Assembly (NCBI RefSeq): GCF_000711235.1
Contig: NZ_JOMI01000001.1
Location: 310,001 to 374,000 of the forward strand
Length of the DNA: 64,000 bases
Source of the DNA: Prevotella sp. 10(H)
GTDB taxonomy: Bacteria; Bacteroidota; Bacteroidia; Bacteroidales; Dysgonomonadaceae
Direction of reading: 5' to 3'
Of this stretch, positions 52,169 to 59,930 are shown in pieces. A program made the translations under genes and the position numbers. Under the pieces are notes generated by a model that worked only from the letters and a program-made list of their open reading frames with translations, had not been told where the DNA came from and ran no database searches. Each line of letters starts with the position of its first letter. Position 1 is the first letter of the stretch.

Positions 52169-52405
52169 TCAGAAAAAAAGAGCTTCATTGAGCTTTTCAT
52201 CCACATTCTGCGGAGTCAGTACTTCCCCGTTGAGTTCTATATCTTCTATTCTTTCGGATAGAAATGTGCGACGCGTGCTCACATGCTGTAATATGACCGT
52301 ATCGTCACTTGCAATGATATAATCTACCGAGTTAAAAGGTTTTTCGTACTTATTGTCTCCTGTTACAAAAGTAACGTTCTTTGCATTTGTTGTGATTTTT
52401 AACAT
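52169..52405 (-). CDS. Small phage-cluster protein, unknown function
   Basis: 78 residues, mostly beta strands with DNKYEKPFNSVDYIIASDD and a C-terminal helix EVLTPQNVDEKLNEALF. No known motif. It lies between the fibre-like and amidase genes. Confidence 0.62.
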   Translation of the reverse strand: MLKITTNAKNVTFVTGDNKYEKPFNSVDYIIASDDTVILQHVSTRRTFLSERIEDIELNGEVLTPQNVDEKLNEALFF

Positions 52406-52424
52406 GATTGTTTGTTTTTATTGA

Positions 52425-52829
52425 TTAATATCTGAATTCTTTCTTCACATCGAAACAAGGGCAGGCTTTTGCTGCAAATTCGTTATGTCCGTAAACTCTT
52501 GAGCCGGGATACTTAGCTTTCAGATCGTTAACTAAATTTATCAGTGCCCTTTTCTGATTTGCCGTCCGCGTATCCTTCGGCTTGCCACTTTTGTCCAACC
52601 CGCCGATATAACATACACCTATCGACGTGGCATTCTGTCCGAGGCAGTGCGCCCCGATAAGCGACTCGTCGCGTCCCTTATGCACAGAGCCATCGAGATA
52701 AACGACATGGTGATAACCTATTTTGGCAAAGCCACGCTCTTTATGCCAGCAGTCGATATCTTCGGCTGTGAAATGCTGCCCCTCCTTTGTGGCGGAGCAG
52801 TGAAGAATTATTTTATCAATCTTTCTCAT
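52425..52829 (-). CDS. N-acetylmuramoyl-L-alanine amidase (phage endolysin)
   Basis: 134 residues from the ATG at 52829; the longer frame reaches back into the holin gene without added domain. Amidase_2 zinc ligands: His10 in KIILHCSAT, His115 in YGHNEFAAKACPCFDV and Cys123; substrate-side segments YHHVVYLDGSVHKGR and IGVCYIGGLDKSGKP. It cleaves the bond between MurNAc and L-alanine in peptidoglycan. Its start overlaps the upstream holin frame by 14 bp. No signal peptide, so it needs the holin for export. Confidence 0.93.
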   Translation of the reverse strand: MRKIDKIILHCSATKEGQHFTAEDIDCWHKERGFAKIGYHHVVYLDGSVHKGRDESLIGAHCLGQNATSIGVCYIGGLDKSGKPKDTRTANQKRALINLVNDLKAKYPGSRVYGHNEFAAKACPCFDVKKEFRY

Positions 52830-53286
52830 TTTCTTCGTTATTTTCCAGTTGTTTTTTAACAATGTCGGTGATTCCCTTTATCAGGTCGTCTTTGTTTTCG
52901 AGGATCGTGGTAAGTTCTTCGATGCTTCTCCCAAACCGTTTCTTATCCTTATCGTGCGCCTTCTCCAGTATCGATTTGGCTTCGATAAAGATCAGGAATC
53001 CTGCAGCAATAAGCGTCACATAGGGTTCTGCATAGAAGAACATGCCTATGCAGTCGAACATAAAGGCAAACAGCATCAGGGCATAGTACAGCACAGCTTT
53101 AGTTACTGTTCGCCTTAGCCCATACGATGTACGCACCTCGCCCCTCTCTTTAGCCTTGCGCCAGCCGCTCACCAGATCGAGCGATATGGCAATAGCTACC
53201 AGCAGCCACATAATGGCTACAATGGCAAGCTTGATGCGCAGGGTAACAAAGTCTTCGGTAAGGAATGATTCTATGATTAGTAACAC
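52816..53286 (-). CDS. Phage holin
   Basis: 156 residues. Three membrane helices (about 20-40, 65-85 and 87-108) are followed by a charged C-terminal coiled tail (KDKKRFGRSIEELTTILEN), the class I holin layout of the toxin-secretion/phage-lysis family. Adjacent to, and overlapping with, the endolysin gene. It would time and open the lysis pore. Confidence 0.88.
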   Translation of the reverse strand: MLLIIESFLTEDFVTLRIKLAIVAIMWLLVAIAISLDLVSGWRKAKERGEVRTSYGLRRTVTKAVLYYALMLFAFMFDCIGMFFYAEPYVTLIAAGFLIFIEAKSILEKAHDKDKKRFGRSIEELTTILENKDDLIKGITDIVKKQLENNEENEKD

Positions 53287-53379
53287 GTTATTATAATGAT
53301 GAATTATAAGTTATGAATTATGAATTGTTTAGATAACTGCCTACCCCAGCTATATAGCCGGAGCAGGCGGTAGTTAGTT
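53287..53379. repeat. Oligonucleotide-repeat spacer
   Basis: The spacer is built of the words GAATTATAAGTTATGAATTATGAATTG and GCTATATAGCCGGAGCAGGCGG (quoted only in parts: GAATTATAAGTTATG; TATGAATTG). The same style of spacer is found near 13.9, 56.8, 57.4 and 58.5 kb. Confidence 0.5.
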
Positions 53380-53604
53380 TCAGAGAAATGTAGCCCAGTT
53401 CCGTCCTGCAGGGCTGGTATCAATAGATATAACACTTATTCGCGGTATTTCGCTGTCTTCAGCATTCTGTTTTTCTACCATTACTAAGGATATACCGGAT
53501 ATTTCGCTGTCTTCGGCATCCGATTTATCTATTAAAACAACATTTAGCTGTTTATCTGAAATATCAGCTCCCTGTGGTGGTAATCCATTTTCCAAATCTG
53601 CCAT
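53380..53604 (-). CDS. Small phage-cluster protein, unknown function
   Basis: 74 residues. Three similar acidic units (DKSDAEDSEISGISLVMVEK; KQNAEDSEIPRISVISIDT) make an internal repeat. It overlaps the 636-residue gene by one base. No known motif. Possibly a chaperone or connector for the fibre-like protein. Confidence 0.6.
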   Translation of the reverse strand: MADLENGLPPQGADISDKQLNVVLIDKSDAEDSEISGISLVMVEKQNAEDSEIPRISVISIDTSPAGRNWATFL

Positions 53605-55514
53605 TATGTTATAGGATTAAGTGTAGTTATTTTCAATCTTAATTGCATATAGCTTCCTTTAATCGGAAAAGCAGGCAATAAGCCTCCGGCAGAGCCTTTA
53701 ATCTCATTATAAAAATCCGGATGTCCCGATGCAATATATTTCCCATCCCTTTCCTGCATTTCTACGGCTATACTGGAATTATTTTTCATGATACATCTCG
53801 GATCTTCAGGTATTACATCAAACCATTTAGGCTTTTGCTCATTTTGCCAAAAGGAAGCATCCGTAATTTCCTGAGTAGGATTATCATAATCTTCTCTCCA
53901 ACATCTGCGCAAATGAACATTGCTTCCCGTAGGAATAGAGAAATTCAGCACTCCTTTTACCAAAAATGAGCCGCCAACAGGATATCTTTTTCCATTATAA
54001 ATAACAACATCTGTAGCTATGGCATCTTCCCGATCGGAATTATGCTGTACGTAATACCAATAATTTTCCTGTAAGGTACCTGTCGTTATTTTTGATGAGG
54101 GAACCTTTCTTACTATACGCATTTGAATCGTTTGCGCCACAGTTTTATCTGTTATTTCATAAACTGCTGCATTTCCCTGAATGTCAGAAAACATTGTCTT
54201 ACCCGGAATACCTCTGAATAGGTTATTCTTTGATGTAAGATTTGTGGTATAAGTAACTCCATCATATGTAATTGAAGCCGGCAATTTATTCGAAGACCTT
54301 ACAATATAATCTCTGGCTGTTCCATCCTCGTAAGGTATTATAGATGTAACCGGTCCGGATAAGGAAGGAGTGTTATCAAGAAAAACCCCATATTCTACAG
54401 GCAGATTATTTACTATATTTATCTTATTTAATTGTTGTTTACCCCCCAGATATATAATATTTGATGTCACGTAAGCGGTACAAGGATTGGTGATATCAAT
54501 ATCAGAACTGAAAGTAAAAGAATCAGTATCAATATTGGCTTTATCATTTGATCCTGCAGGCGTAATACTGTTAGGAAGAGTCATATCTGTGGAAATCCTG
54601 ACATTCAATATTCGGGGTTCATAATAACCCAAAGTTATATACCGCCTTTTCTCAAAAGCATGAATCATTGAATCATTGAGTACAACTCCGTCCAATGCAG
54701 AGTCTTTAGAAAATATCCAACGGCCAACAGCCAGTTCTTCGTCGAAATCTAAAACAGAAGAGGCCGTTATATTTTCTTTTGTACATCTATTTACAAATTC
54801 ATCTCGAAAATCCGATTCGGTAGGATTGGATATTACATTATTATCTGAATCGGTAGGTAGAAGTGGACTAAAATCAGCTTCTTTCCCTATCTTGAAACGA
54901 CAATCATTAAATCCGATATAATTTTTCTTATACGAATCTATTAATGCCTGCGTTACAACCACATCACATTTGTCTACTAAATTCAGGTTTCCGGAGGGAA
55001 TATTCATTCCTTTGACACCTGTATAAGAACATCTTTGCCCTGAATAGTCAGGTATTCGAAACAAGCATTTATTGTAAATCAGGCTCCCAGCATCCTTTTT
55101 ACTGAATAATCCGTTTATTTCACAATTGGTGAATGTCCATGATACCGTTCTCATATTGCCGGAAGAATCCTGAGTTACAGCGCCCACAGTCATATCTTTC
55201 GCTTCAAAAGTTGTTCCGTAAATGCTGCCGTAGTTTACATGCATAATACCGGTTAATATTGTCTTATTAATACCTGCACCTTGCATTTTATGATTTACAG
55301 TGTTCCCTACTGTGGGTGTAAAATTTATGTGATGTTTTCCTCCACTGAAAACAAATACAGTAGATGTGTCGGTTGAAAGTCTGCAAGATGAATTTGCCGG
55401 ATAATCCCTTGTTCCGAGCGTACCAATCCCCATATTCGATATATAGAGTACTTTATATAATTTTTCCGCATCTAAATTATTCAGATAATATTTATCCTTC
55501 CATGTCCATCTCAT
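53604..55514 (-). CDS. Large fibre-like phage structural protein
   Basis: 636 residues. The N-terminal region (GTLGTRDYPANSSCRLS and KHHINFTPTVGNTVNHKMQG) starts a beta-helix-like repeat that continues to about residue 210, such as VSWTFTNCEINGLFSKKDAG. Such parallel beta-helix plus Ig-like strands are typical of tail-fibre or appendage proteins that bind surface polysaccharides. The C-terminal third is rich in strand-turn units (YVQHNSDREDAIATDVVIYN). No enzymatic motif seen. Confidence 0.68.
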   Translation of the reverse strand: MRWTWKDKYYLNNLDAEKLYKVLYISNMGIGTLGTRDYPANSSCRLSTDTSTVFVFSGGKHHINFTPTVGNTVNHKMQGAGINKTILTGIMHVNYGSIYGTTFEAKDMTVGAVTQDSSGNMRTVSWTFTNCEINGLFSKKDAGSLIYNKCLFRIPDYSGQRCSYTGVKGMNIPSGNLNLVDKCDVVVTQALIDSYKKNYIGFNDCRFKIGKEADFSPLLPTDSDNNVISNPTESDFRDEFVNRCTKENITASSVLDFDEELAVGRWIFSKDSALDGVVLNDSMIHAFEKRRYITLGYYEPRILNVRISTDMTLPNSITPAGSNDKANIDTDSFTFSSDIDITNPCTAYVTSNIIYLGGKQQLNKINIVNNLPVEYGVFLDNTPSLSGPVTSIIPYEDGTARDYIVRSSNKLPASITYDGVTYTTNLTSKNNLFRGIPGKTMFSDIQGNAAVYEITDKTVAQTIQMRIVRKVPSSKITTGTLQENYWYYVQHNSDREDAIATDVVIYNGKRYPVGGSFLVKGVLNFSIPTGSNVHLRRCWREDYDNPTQEITDASFWQNEQKPKWFDVIPEDPRCIMKNNSSIAVEMQERDGKYIASGHPDFYNEIKGSAGGLLPAFPIKGSYMQLRLKITTLNPIT

Positions 55515-55749
55515 AGTCTGTCTGTTTTTTAGTTATAATTACTCTACCGCTCTTCAATACCAGTATATTGTAGTTTTCTACATCTGCCGAATCAGTTTCA
55601 TATCCTCCAATCACATTTCCGTTTTCATCTGTTGTTTCTACATATCTGTGATCTTCATAAAGACTTTTAAACTCTTTTGGCTGCTTATCAAAAAACACAT
55701 TATCGTCTACCAATAATGTCATATCGTTTTTCTTTATTTCATATATCAT
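55492..55749 (-). CDS. Small phage-cluster protein, unknown function
   Basis: 85 residues, overlapping the fibre-like gene by 23 bp and the preceding gene by 4 bp, so the genes are translationally linked. Beta-strand rich with YEDHRYVETTDENGNVIGGY. No known motif. Confidence 0.62.
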   Translation of the reverse strand: MIYEIKKNDMTLLVDDNVFFDKQPKEFKSLYEDHRYVETTDENGNVIGGYETDSADVENYNILVLKSGRVIITKKQTDYEMDMEG

Positions 55750-56150
55750 GGTAATTCTGCTTTAGCGTAAATGAATAAATAAGCTGTTTCTTCCTCTTTT
55801 TCAAATTCAATAGAGAATCTTACCTTCGTGCATTTATCAATTTTTTTATTTACATGAGCAAGATCTGTAAATTTTTCATCACCAATTGTGAGTGCTTTCA
55901 CATTTAGTGGATCTACTTTATAGATAGTCATTTCTTCCCCAATAAAGATTTCTATTTCTTTATTTTCCATCGTCAGGGCGATGCGCCGTTCGAGTTGCAT
56001 CCTTTCTAAAGTATCGAACAGGCAACTGCCCGATTTCATCACTCCGCCTTTTTCCTCTTTCGCACCAAATACATAAAAACCCTTCGGGTCGTCTATTAAA
56101 TTCAGTTCCGATAATTTTACGGGGTCTAATTTTCTTGTATCATTAGCCAT
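55746..56150 (-). CDS. Small phage-cluster protein, unknown function
   Basis: 134 residues. The middle (LFDTLERMQLERRIALTMEN) is helical and the rest beta. The sequence KFTDLAHVNKKIDKCTKVRF suggests a compact domain. Coupled with its downstream neighbour by a 4-bp overlap. No motif recognised; a minor virion or chaperone protein is possible. Confidence 0.62.
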   Translation of the reverse strand: MANDTRKLDPVKLSELNLIDDPKGFYVFGAKEEKGGVMKSGSCLFDTLERMQLERRIALTMENKEIEIFIGEEMTIYKVDPLNVKALTIGDEKFTDLAHVNKKIDKCTKVRFSIEFEKEEETAYLFIYAKAELP

Positions 56151-56175
56151 TTCTTTATGATTTAGTTATTTGTTT

Positions 56176-56766
56176 TTATTGCTTACCAGTTTCTTCTACC
56201 AGCATGGCATATTTGTTGTCTTCGGTCATCACTATGCGCCTGTCTTCAGTCCCCAATACAGGAATAGTATTGAAGCGTGAGGCATCTGTTTCGAAAAGCG
56301 GATATACAGAACTCTTACTTATAGTTATCTGGTATCCTGCCGTTTCTCCCGTTTGCCCTGTTATCTGCGAAAAGTTGAGAGAGGCACCTCCATCGCTGCC
56401 GAAGCAATACATCAATCCCTGCGATGTACGGAAAGCTACCAGATGCTTATTGGCAGCTGCCAGTAACAGACCCGATGACTTCTCGCCACTCAGTGTATTT
56501 ACAAATGTGGTCAACGTCTGCTTGTACACATCGTTCTCCTGCATTTCGGTAAAAGTGCTTTCGTTGACGGCGCCGATCTCCACAAAAGGCGTTCTTACCG
56601 ATATCCTCTCCACATAGCATTTGTCGAACAAGCCTCCTTCTACAAAATAATATGTTTCAAAATCGCGTATATCTAGCAGATAGATATTGGTTATCCCACC
56701 GGGATTGTAATCGCAGGTATGGGTTATATTTTGTAATAATCTGCAAGTCATTAGTTTTTTTAGCAT
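56176..56766 (-). CDS. Phage structural protein, paralogue of the adjacent upstream gene
   Basis: 196 residues. Near its start, the CRLLQNITHTCDYNPGGITNIYLL pattern parallels CKLASNITKDNCHYTVAGIKAVYLI of the next upstream gene. Both then share a similar beta-sandwich profile. Two small proteins after the capsid gene suggest tube or head-decoration components. Function is inferred from position. Confidence 0.62.
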   Translation of the reverse strand: MLKKLMTCRLLQNITHTCDYNPGGITNIYLLDIRDFETYYFVEGGLFDKCYVERISVRTPFVEIGAVNESTFTEMQENDVYKQTLTTFVNTLSGEKSSGLLLAAANKHLVAFRTSQGLMYCFGSDGGASLNFSQITGQTGETAGYQITISKSSVYPLFETDASRFNTIPVLGTEDRRIVMTEDNKYAMLVEETGKQ

Positions 56767-56867
56767 TTAGCTATTAACTCATAGCCAATAGCAGTTAATA
56801 AATAGATTAAGCCGTCAGCGAAAGCCCTTGGGGCTACAGGCCAACGACTATAAGCTAAAATCTGATA
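56767..56867. repeat. Oligonucleotide-repeat spacer
   Basis: Repeated words TAGCTATTAACTCATAGCC and AGCAGTTAATAAATAG, then GGCCAACGACTATAAGCT. These AGCTAT/TAGC-type words also fill the gap at 58.5 kb. Confidence 0.5.
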
Positions 56868-57407
56868 TTACGGTGTTGTCACTGTCTTATCTGCCACTGC
56901 AGCGATTACATTCTCGTCTTTTAAGAGTTGCGCCATGGAGATTTCTGTTCCGGCCATAGTCACAGTCCAACCGAAAGCATCGGCATCGGCTGCGCCCGAT
57001 GCATAGTTGAATGCTGTAGCACTCAAACCATTGTAACGGCCAAGCATGATAGCGCGGTTCGACTTGTCTACCACAACAACTGTGTACTTACCCAAGCTCA
57101 ACGCCAAGTCCTGATTTAGCAGTTCGTAATTGTAGTTGCTAATGGTAAAGTTTACGGTGTGGGTACGGTATTTACCACCATTGCCGTTTATTGCAAGTTC
57201 GTCGGAAAACGAGGCTGTATTGTCGGCAAAGTCGATACTGTAGGCTTTTGCATCGCCAGCAAGTTCTATTTTCTCAATCCCGCCGTCGGTATTTGGTGTA
57301 TACTCGTTTTCGGGATCATAGTTGATAAGATATACTGCTTTGATACCAGCTACCGTGTAGTGGCAATTATCTTTTGTAATATTGGAAGCTAATTTACATC
57401 CTGACAT
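56868..57407 (-). CDS. Phage structural protein, candidate tube or decoration protein
   Basis: 179 residues, beta-rich, ending in ENVIAAVADKTVTTP. The start CKLASNITKDNCHYTVAGIK matches the neighbouring paralogue. Segment RTHTVNFTISNYNYELLNQ resembles a strand-helix-strand region of tail-tube-type folds. It lies directly downstream of the capsid gene. Confidence 0.6.
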   Translation of the reverse strand: MSGCKLASNITKDNCHYTVAGIKAVYLINYDPENEYTPNTDGGIEKIELAGDAKAYSIDFADNTASFSDELAINGNGGKYRTHTVNFTISNYNYELLNQDLALSLGKYTVVVVDKSNRAIMLGRYNGLSATAFNYASGAADADAFGWTVTMAGTEISMAQLLKDENVIAAVADKTVTTP

Positions 57408-57518
57408 AGTCTTATTTTTTAATTTGTTAATTTGAATATTAGCATATTAGCAAATGCATCGTCTGAATATTATTTTCATTTGCTAATTTTCGAATTTACT
57501 AATTGAATATTTAATTAT
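57408..57518. repeat. Oligonucleotide-repeat spacer
   Basis: Words ATATTAGCATATTAGCAAATG and TTTGCTAATTTTCGAATTTA repeat imperfectly. It fills the gap between the capsid and the tube-like gene. Style as at 13.9 and 58.5 kb. Confidence 0.5.
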
Positions 57519-58460
57519 TTATTTACTGTAGAACACCACTTCGTCTTCGAACGGAATAGCAAAACCTAAGCGTAGACGTCCGTCAATGAAGATTTTGTTA
57601 TCCTGCGGCGCAGCGAATTGTCCGAGGCGGATTTCTTCCAGATCGCTCAACAGGTCTGTTCCAAGCAGGAAGTTCGATGCTTCGGCTACTACCATGTTAT
57701 TATCGCCGATACCTTTCACCGGAACGATTTCAGCGCCGAGGTATTTCACTACATCATTTTCTACGATGAAGTTCGGATTCACAACCACATTTGCACCGAA
57801 CACACCGCCCAAAGCGATTTTCACTTTCAGCAAAGTAGCATATGACACGTAAATATTCAGGCTTTCCTTTTCAAGTCCGGCAGCAGCAACATCTTCGGGA
57901 AGTGCGGCAAATGCCTTACTGATTTCGTCCAGTACATTGTCTTTTGTAAGGGTTACGCCTGCTAATTTTACCGCTTCCGCACTGTCGGTCAAAACTTTGA
58001 TTACTCCGTCGAAATCATTGCTGTTTGCTGCACTGTCGCCGTTGAAGATTTTAGCTTCTATTTCGCCACTCAGTTCATTAGCCAAAAGAGCCATTGTTGC
58101 TTCTTCGAGAGAGTCGGGCAACTCCTGATTTTTTGCACCGGGACCCATCATCCAGATAGTGCGTTTACGCTCTAGGTCGTCGAGGCACTGTTCAAGATTG
58201 ATTTTGTAAGTCTTTACCTTCAGTTCCTTTTCGCTCAGTTTGGCTATCTGTTTAGGATCCCATGCACAGTCGCGCGAATCGGCCTGCAGGATGTTTCCGG
58301 CAAGGTCTATAAGGTTGAGCTGTGTAGATTCCTTCACGCCGATAATCGGGGTGATTTTTCCTTTTTCGATAAGTTTGCCACCGAATACGGCTTTTGTAAA
58401 CCAGTCCATATTTGAGGACGGCTGGTAAGTCAGTGACGAGATGTCATAAATGTTTGCCAT
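57519..58460 (-). CDS. Phage major capsid protein
   Basis: 313 residues. Major-capsid profile of Bacteroidetes phages: central helix LEEATMALLANELSGEIEAK, a segment AKIFNGDSAANSNDFDGVIK, and the C-terminal VVAEASNFLLGTDLLSDLEEI, followed by a basic R-L-G-F strand near the end. This fits the HK97-like fold. The upstream gene is an XkdF-like protease with coiled-coil tail, the classic protease/scaffold then capsid order. Confidence 0.85.
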   Translation of the reverse strand: MANIYDISSLTYQPSSNMDWFTKAVFGGKLIEKGKITPIIGVKESTQLNLIDLAGNILQADSRDCAWDPKQIAKLSEKELKVKTYKINLEQCLDDLERKRTIWMMGPGAKNQELPDSLEEATMALLANELSGEIEAKIFNGDSAANSNDFDGVIKVLTDSAEAVKLAGVTLTKDNVLDEISKAFAALPEDVAAAGLEKESLNIYVSYATLLKVKIALGGVFGANVVVNPNFIVENDVVKYLGAEIVPVKGIGDNNMVVAEASNFLLGTDLLSDLEEIRLGQFAAPQDNKIFIDGRLRLGFAIPFEDEVVFYSK

Positions 58461-58560
58461 TTTTTTATTGATTTAAATTGGGTTATTATTATTTTTTAAG
58501 CTGTTAGCCATTAGCTGATGGCTGTTAGGTGTTTTTAAGCTAATAGCTAAAGGCTACAAG
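58461..58560. repeat. Oligonucleotide-repeat spacer with a promoter-like AT stretch
   Basis: TTAGCCATTAGCTGATGGCT and TAGCTAAAGGCTACAAGCTA are repeated words, partly palindromic. They separate the protease and capsid genes. Confidence 0.5.
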
Positions 58561-59736
58561 CTAACGGCTTTTACGTTGTATAGTCTGATTAAGCACCATC
58601 GCCATACGTTCGGCAGTAGTCATTTCGCTTACATCTTTCGATATATTAGACAGCTGTACGGCAGGACGTGCCGACGGAGTTTTGCGGCGCATTTCTTCTA
58701 CCTGCCCTTTGGTGTCTTCGAGCATACCTTGCGCTTCCTGCAACGCTTGTGTAAGTGCATCGATAGTCTGCTGCATCTCGGCAATCTTGGCTTTGAGCGC
58801 TTCGGCTGTTTTCGGGTCGAATTCTGCGAGTCGGTGACGTGCCTTGTTGCGACGGAGTGTTTGCGGAGCTTTTGTTTCTTCCGGTTTGGTTTTGTTTTCG
58901 GAAGCTTCGCGGGTTTCTATAAATTGCCCTTGTTCGTCCACTACAAGCAGGTTGCCGTTTGCCAGCTGATGTTCACCGGCAGGCATCTGTTCGCCGTCGA
59001 GCGTGGCAAAGCCGTCTTCGTCGACATAGGCCTCTGTGCCGTCGGCCAGTACGAACACGACGTAAGGCACGCCGCTGGTAGTGGCATCGGCCTTTTTCAC
59101 CGCCTCGATGTCGAGCAACAGGCTGGCCAGACGGCCGAGCAATGTTTGTTTCGGTTTCTTTTTGTTCATTCTTACATTCATTTGATTTTTAATTTTGGAA
59201 ATATCCGGTTGTTGATTGAAGAAACCTTCCAAAGAGAAGCCTTTGACGTGGCCGGTCACCACCTCTGTGTTCCAATATTGCTCGTCCTCGACCTTGTAGC
59301 TGCACATCAAGGTCCCTTTGGGAAGGTCTTCAAATCCTAATGCTTTCGATTTGTCGGTCTGCGGGTCTTCCACTATCCATAGTTCGGTGAGGTAGTTGCC
59401 CGAGAGTTGAGTCTGATGCTGGTGCGTAGTATTGTGCAGGGCGATGCCTGTACGCATCATTTTATGTGCGATTTTCTCTATCTGTTCAGCCGAGAAGCGG
59501 ATGTAGTAGTCGCCCAATTCGGGGCTGGTGCGATAGATCAGCTGGTCGGGTTTGAGTACTACGCCTGTGAGTATACGTTTCTTGCTGTCACGGTTGAGGA
59601 ATACTTTGGCAGCATCGCGTTTCAGTGCTACGAAATCGACCTCATTGGCCGGACAATCGACAAACGATATGGCGCAGATGCCTGTCATGTCGTCTTCGTT
59701 GTCGTCTATAATGCAGTTGTAGATAGGTAAGTTCAT
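58561..59736 (-). CDS. XkdF-like prohead protease fused to scaffold
   Basis: 391 residues. Residues about 1-180 are the XkdF-like serine protease: LHNTTHQHQTQLSGNYLTEL, a histidine-containing segment, LPKGTLMCSYKVEDEQYWN, and the GFSLEGFF motif carrying the probable nucleophile serine. A middle region has repetitive Asp/Gly strands (ADGTEAYVDEDGFATL), then a coiled coil about 310-350 (LKAKIAEMQQTIDALTQAL) that looks like the scaffold. It is the first gene of the structural cluster, with the capsid gene following. Confidence 0.85.
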   Translation of the reverse strand: MNLPIYNCIIDDNEDDMTGICAISFVDCPANEVDFVALKRDAAKVFLNRDSKKRILTGVVLKPDQLIYRTSPELGDYYIRFSAEQIEKIAHKMMRTGIALHNTTHQHQTQLSGNYLTELWIVEDPQTDKSKALGFEDLPKGTLMCSYKVEDEQYWNTEVVTGHVKGFSLEGFFNQQPDISKIKNQMNVRMNKKKPKQTLLGRLASLLLDIEAVKKADATTSGVPYVVFVLADGTEAYVDEDGFATLDGEQMPAGEHQLANGNLLVVDEQGQFIETREASENKTKPEETKAPQTLRRNKARHRLAEFDPKTAEALKAKIAEMQQTIDALTQALQEAQGMLEDTKGQVEEMRRKTPSARPAVQLSNISKDVSEMTTAERMAMVLNQTIQRKSR

Positions 59737-59831
59737 AGATTCTCTGCTTTTTTTAAGGTATAGATAATTGAGTTGGGGAAAAATGCAGAGTTGGGGGAAA
59801 TAATTTAGAACATGTTAAGATTTATGAAATA

Positions 59832-59906
59832 CTTTATCTATGATGTGAAAAATTCACGTGAAAAACTCACGGATAAAGAATTAATTATATATTTGCGCAA
59901 TATTGC
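59832..59906 (+). promoter_or_regulatory. Dyad array and promoter of the AAA/RloB module
   Basis: CTTTATC (59832-59838) and GATAAAG (59872-59878) are outer arms; between them lie GTGAA, TTCACGTGAA (a 10-bp palindrome, 59853-59862) and CTCAC. TATATTTG (59888-59895) is an exact -7 element and GCAATATTGC (59897-59906) another palindrome overlapping the start site. It is 25 bp before the ATG. A repressor-controlled promoter is inferred. Confidence 0.5.
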
Positions 59907-59930
59907 ACTTAATCAATTACTTTTTGCATT

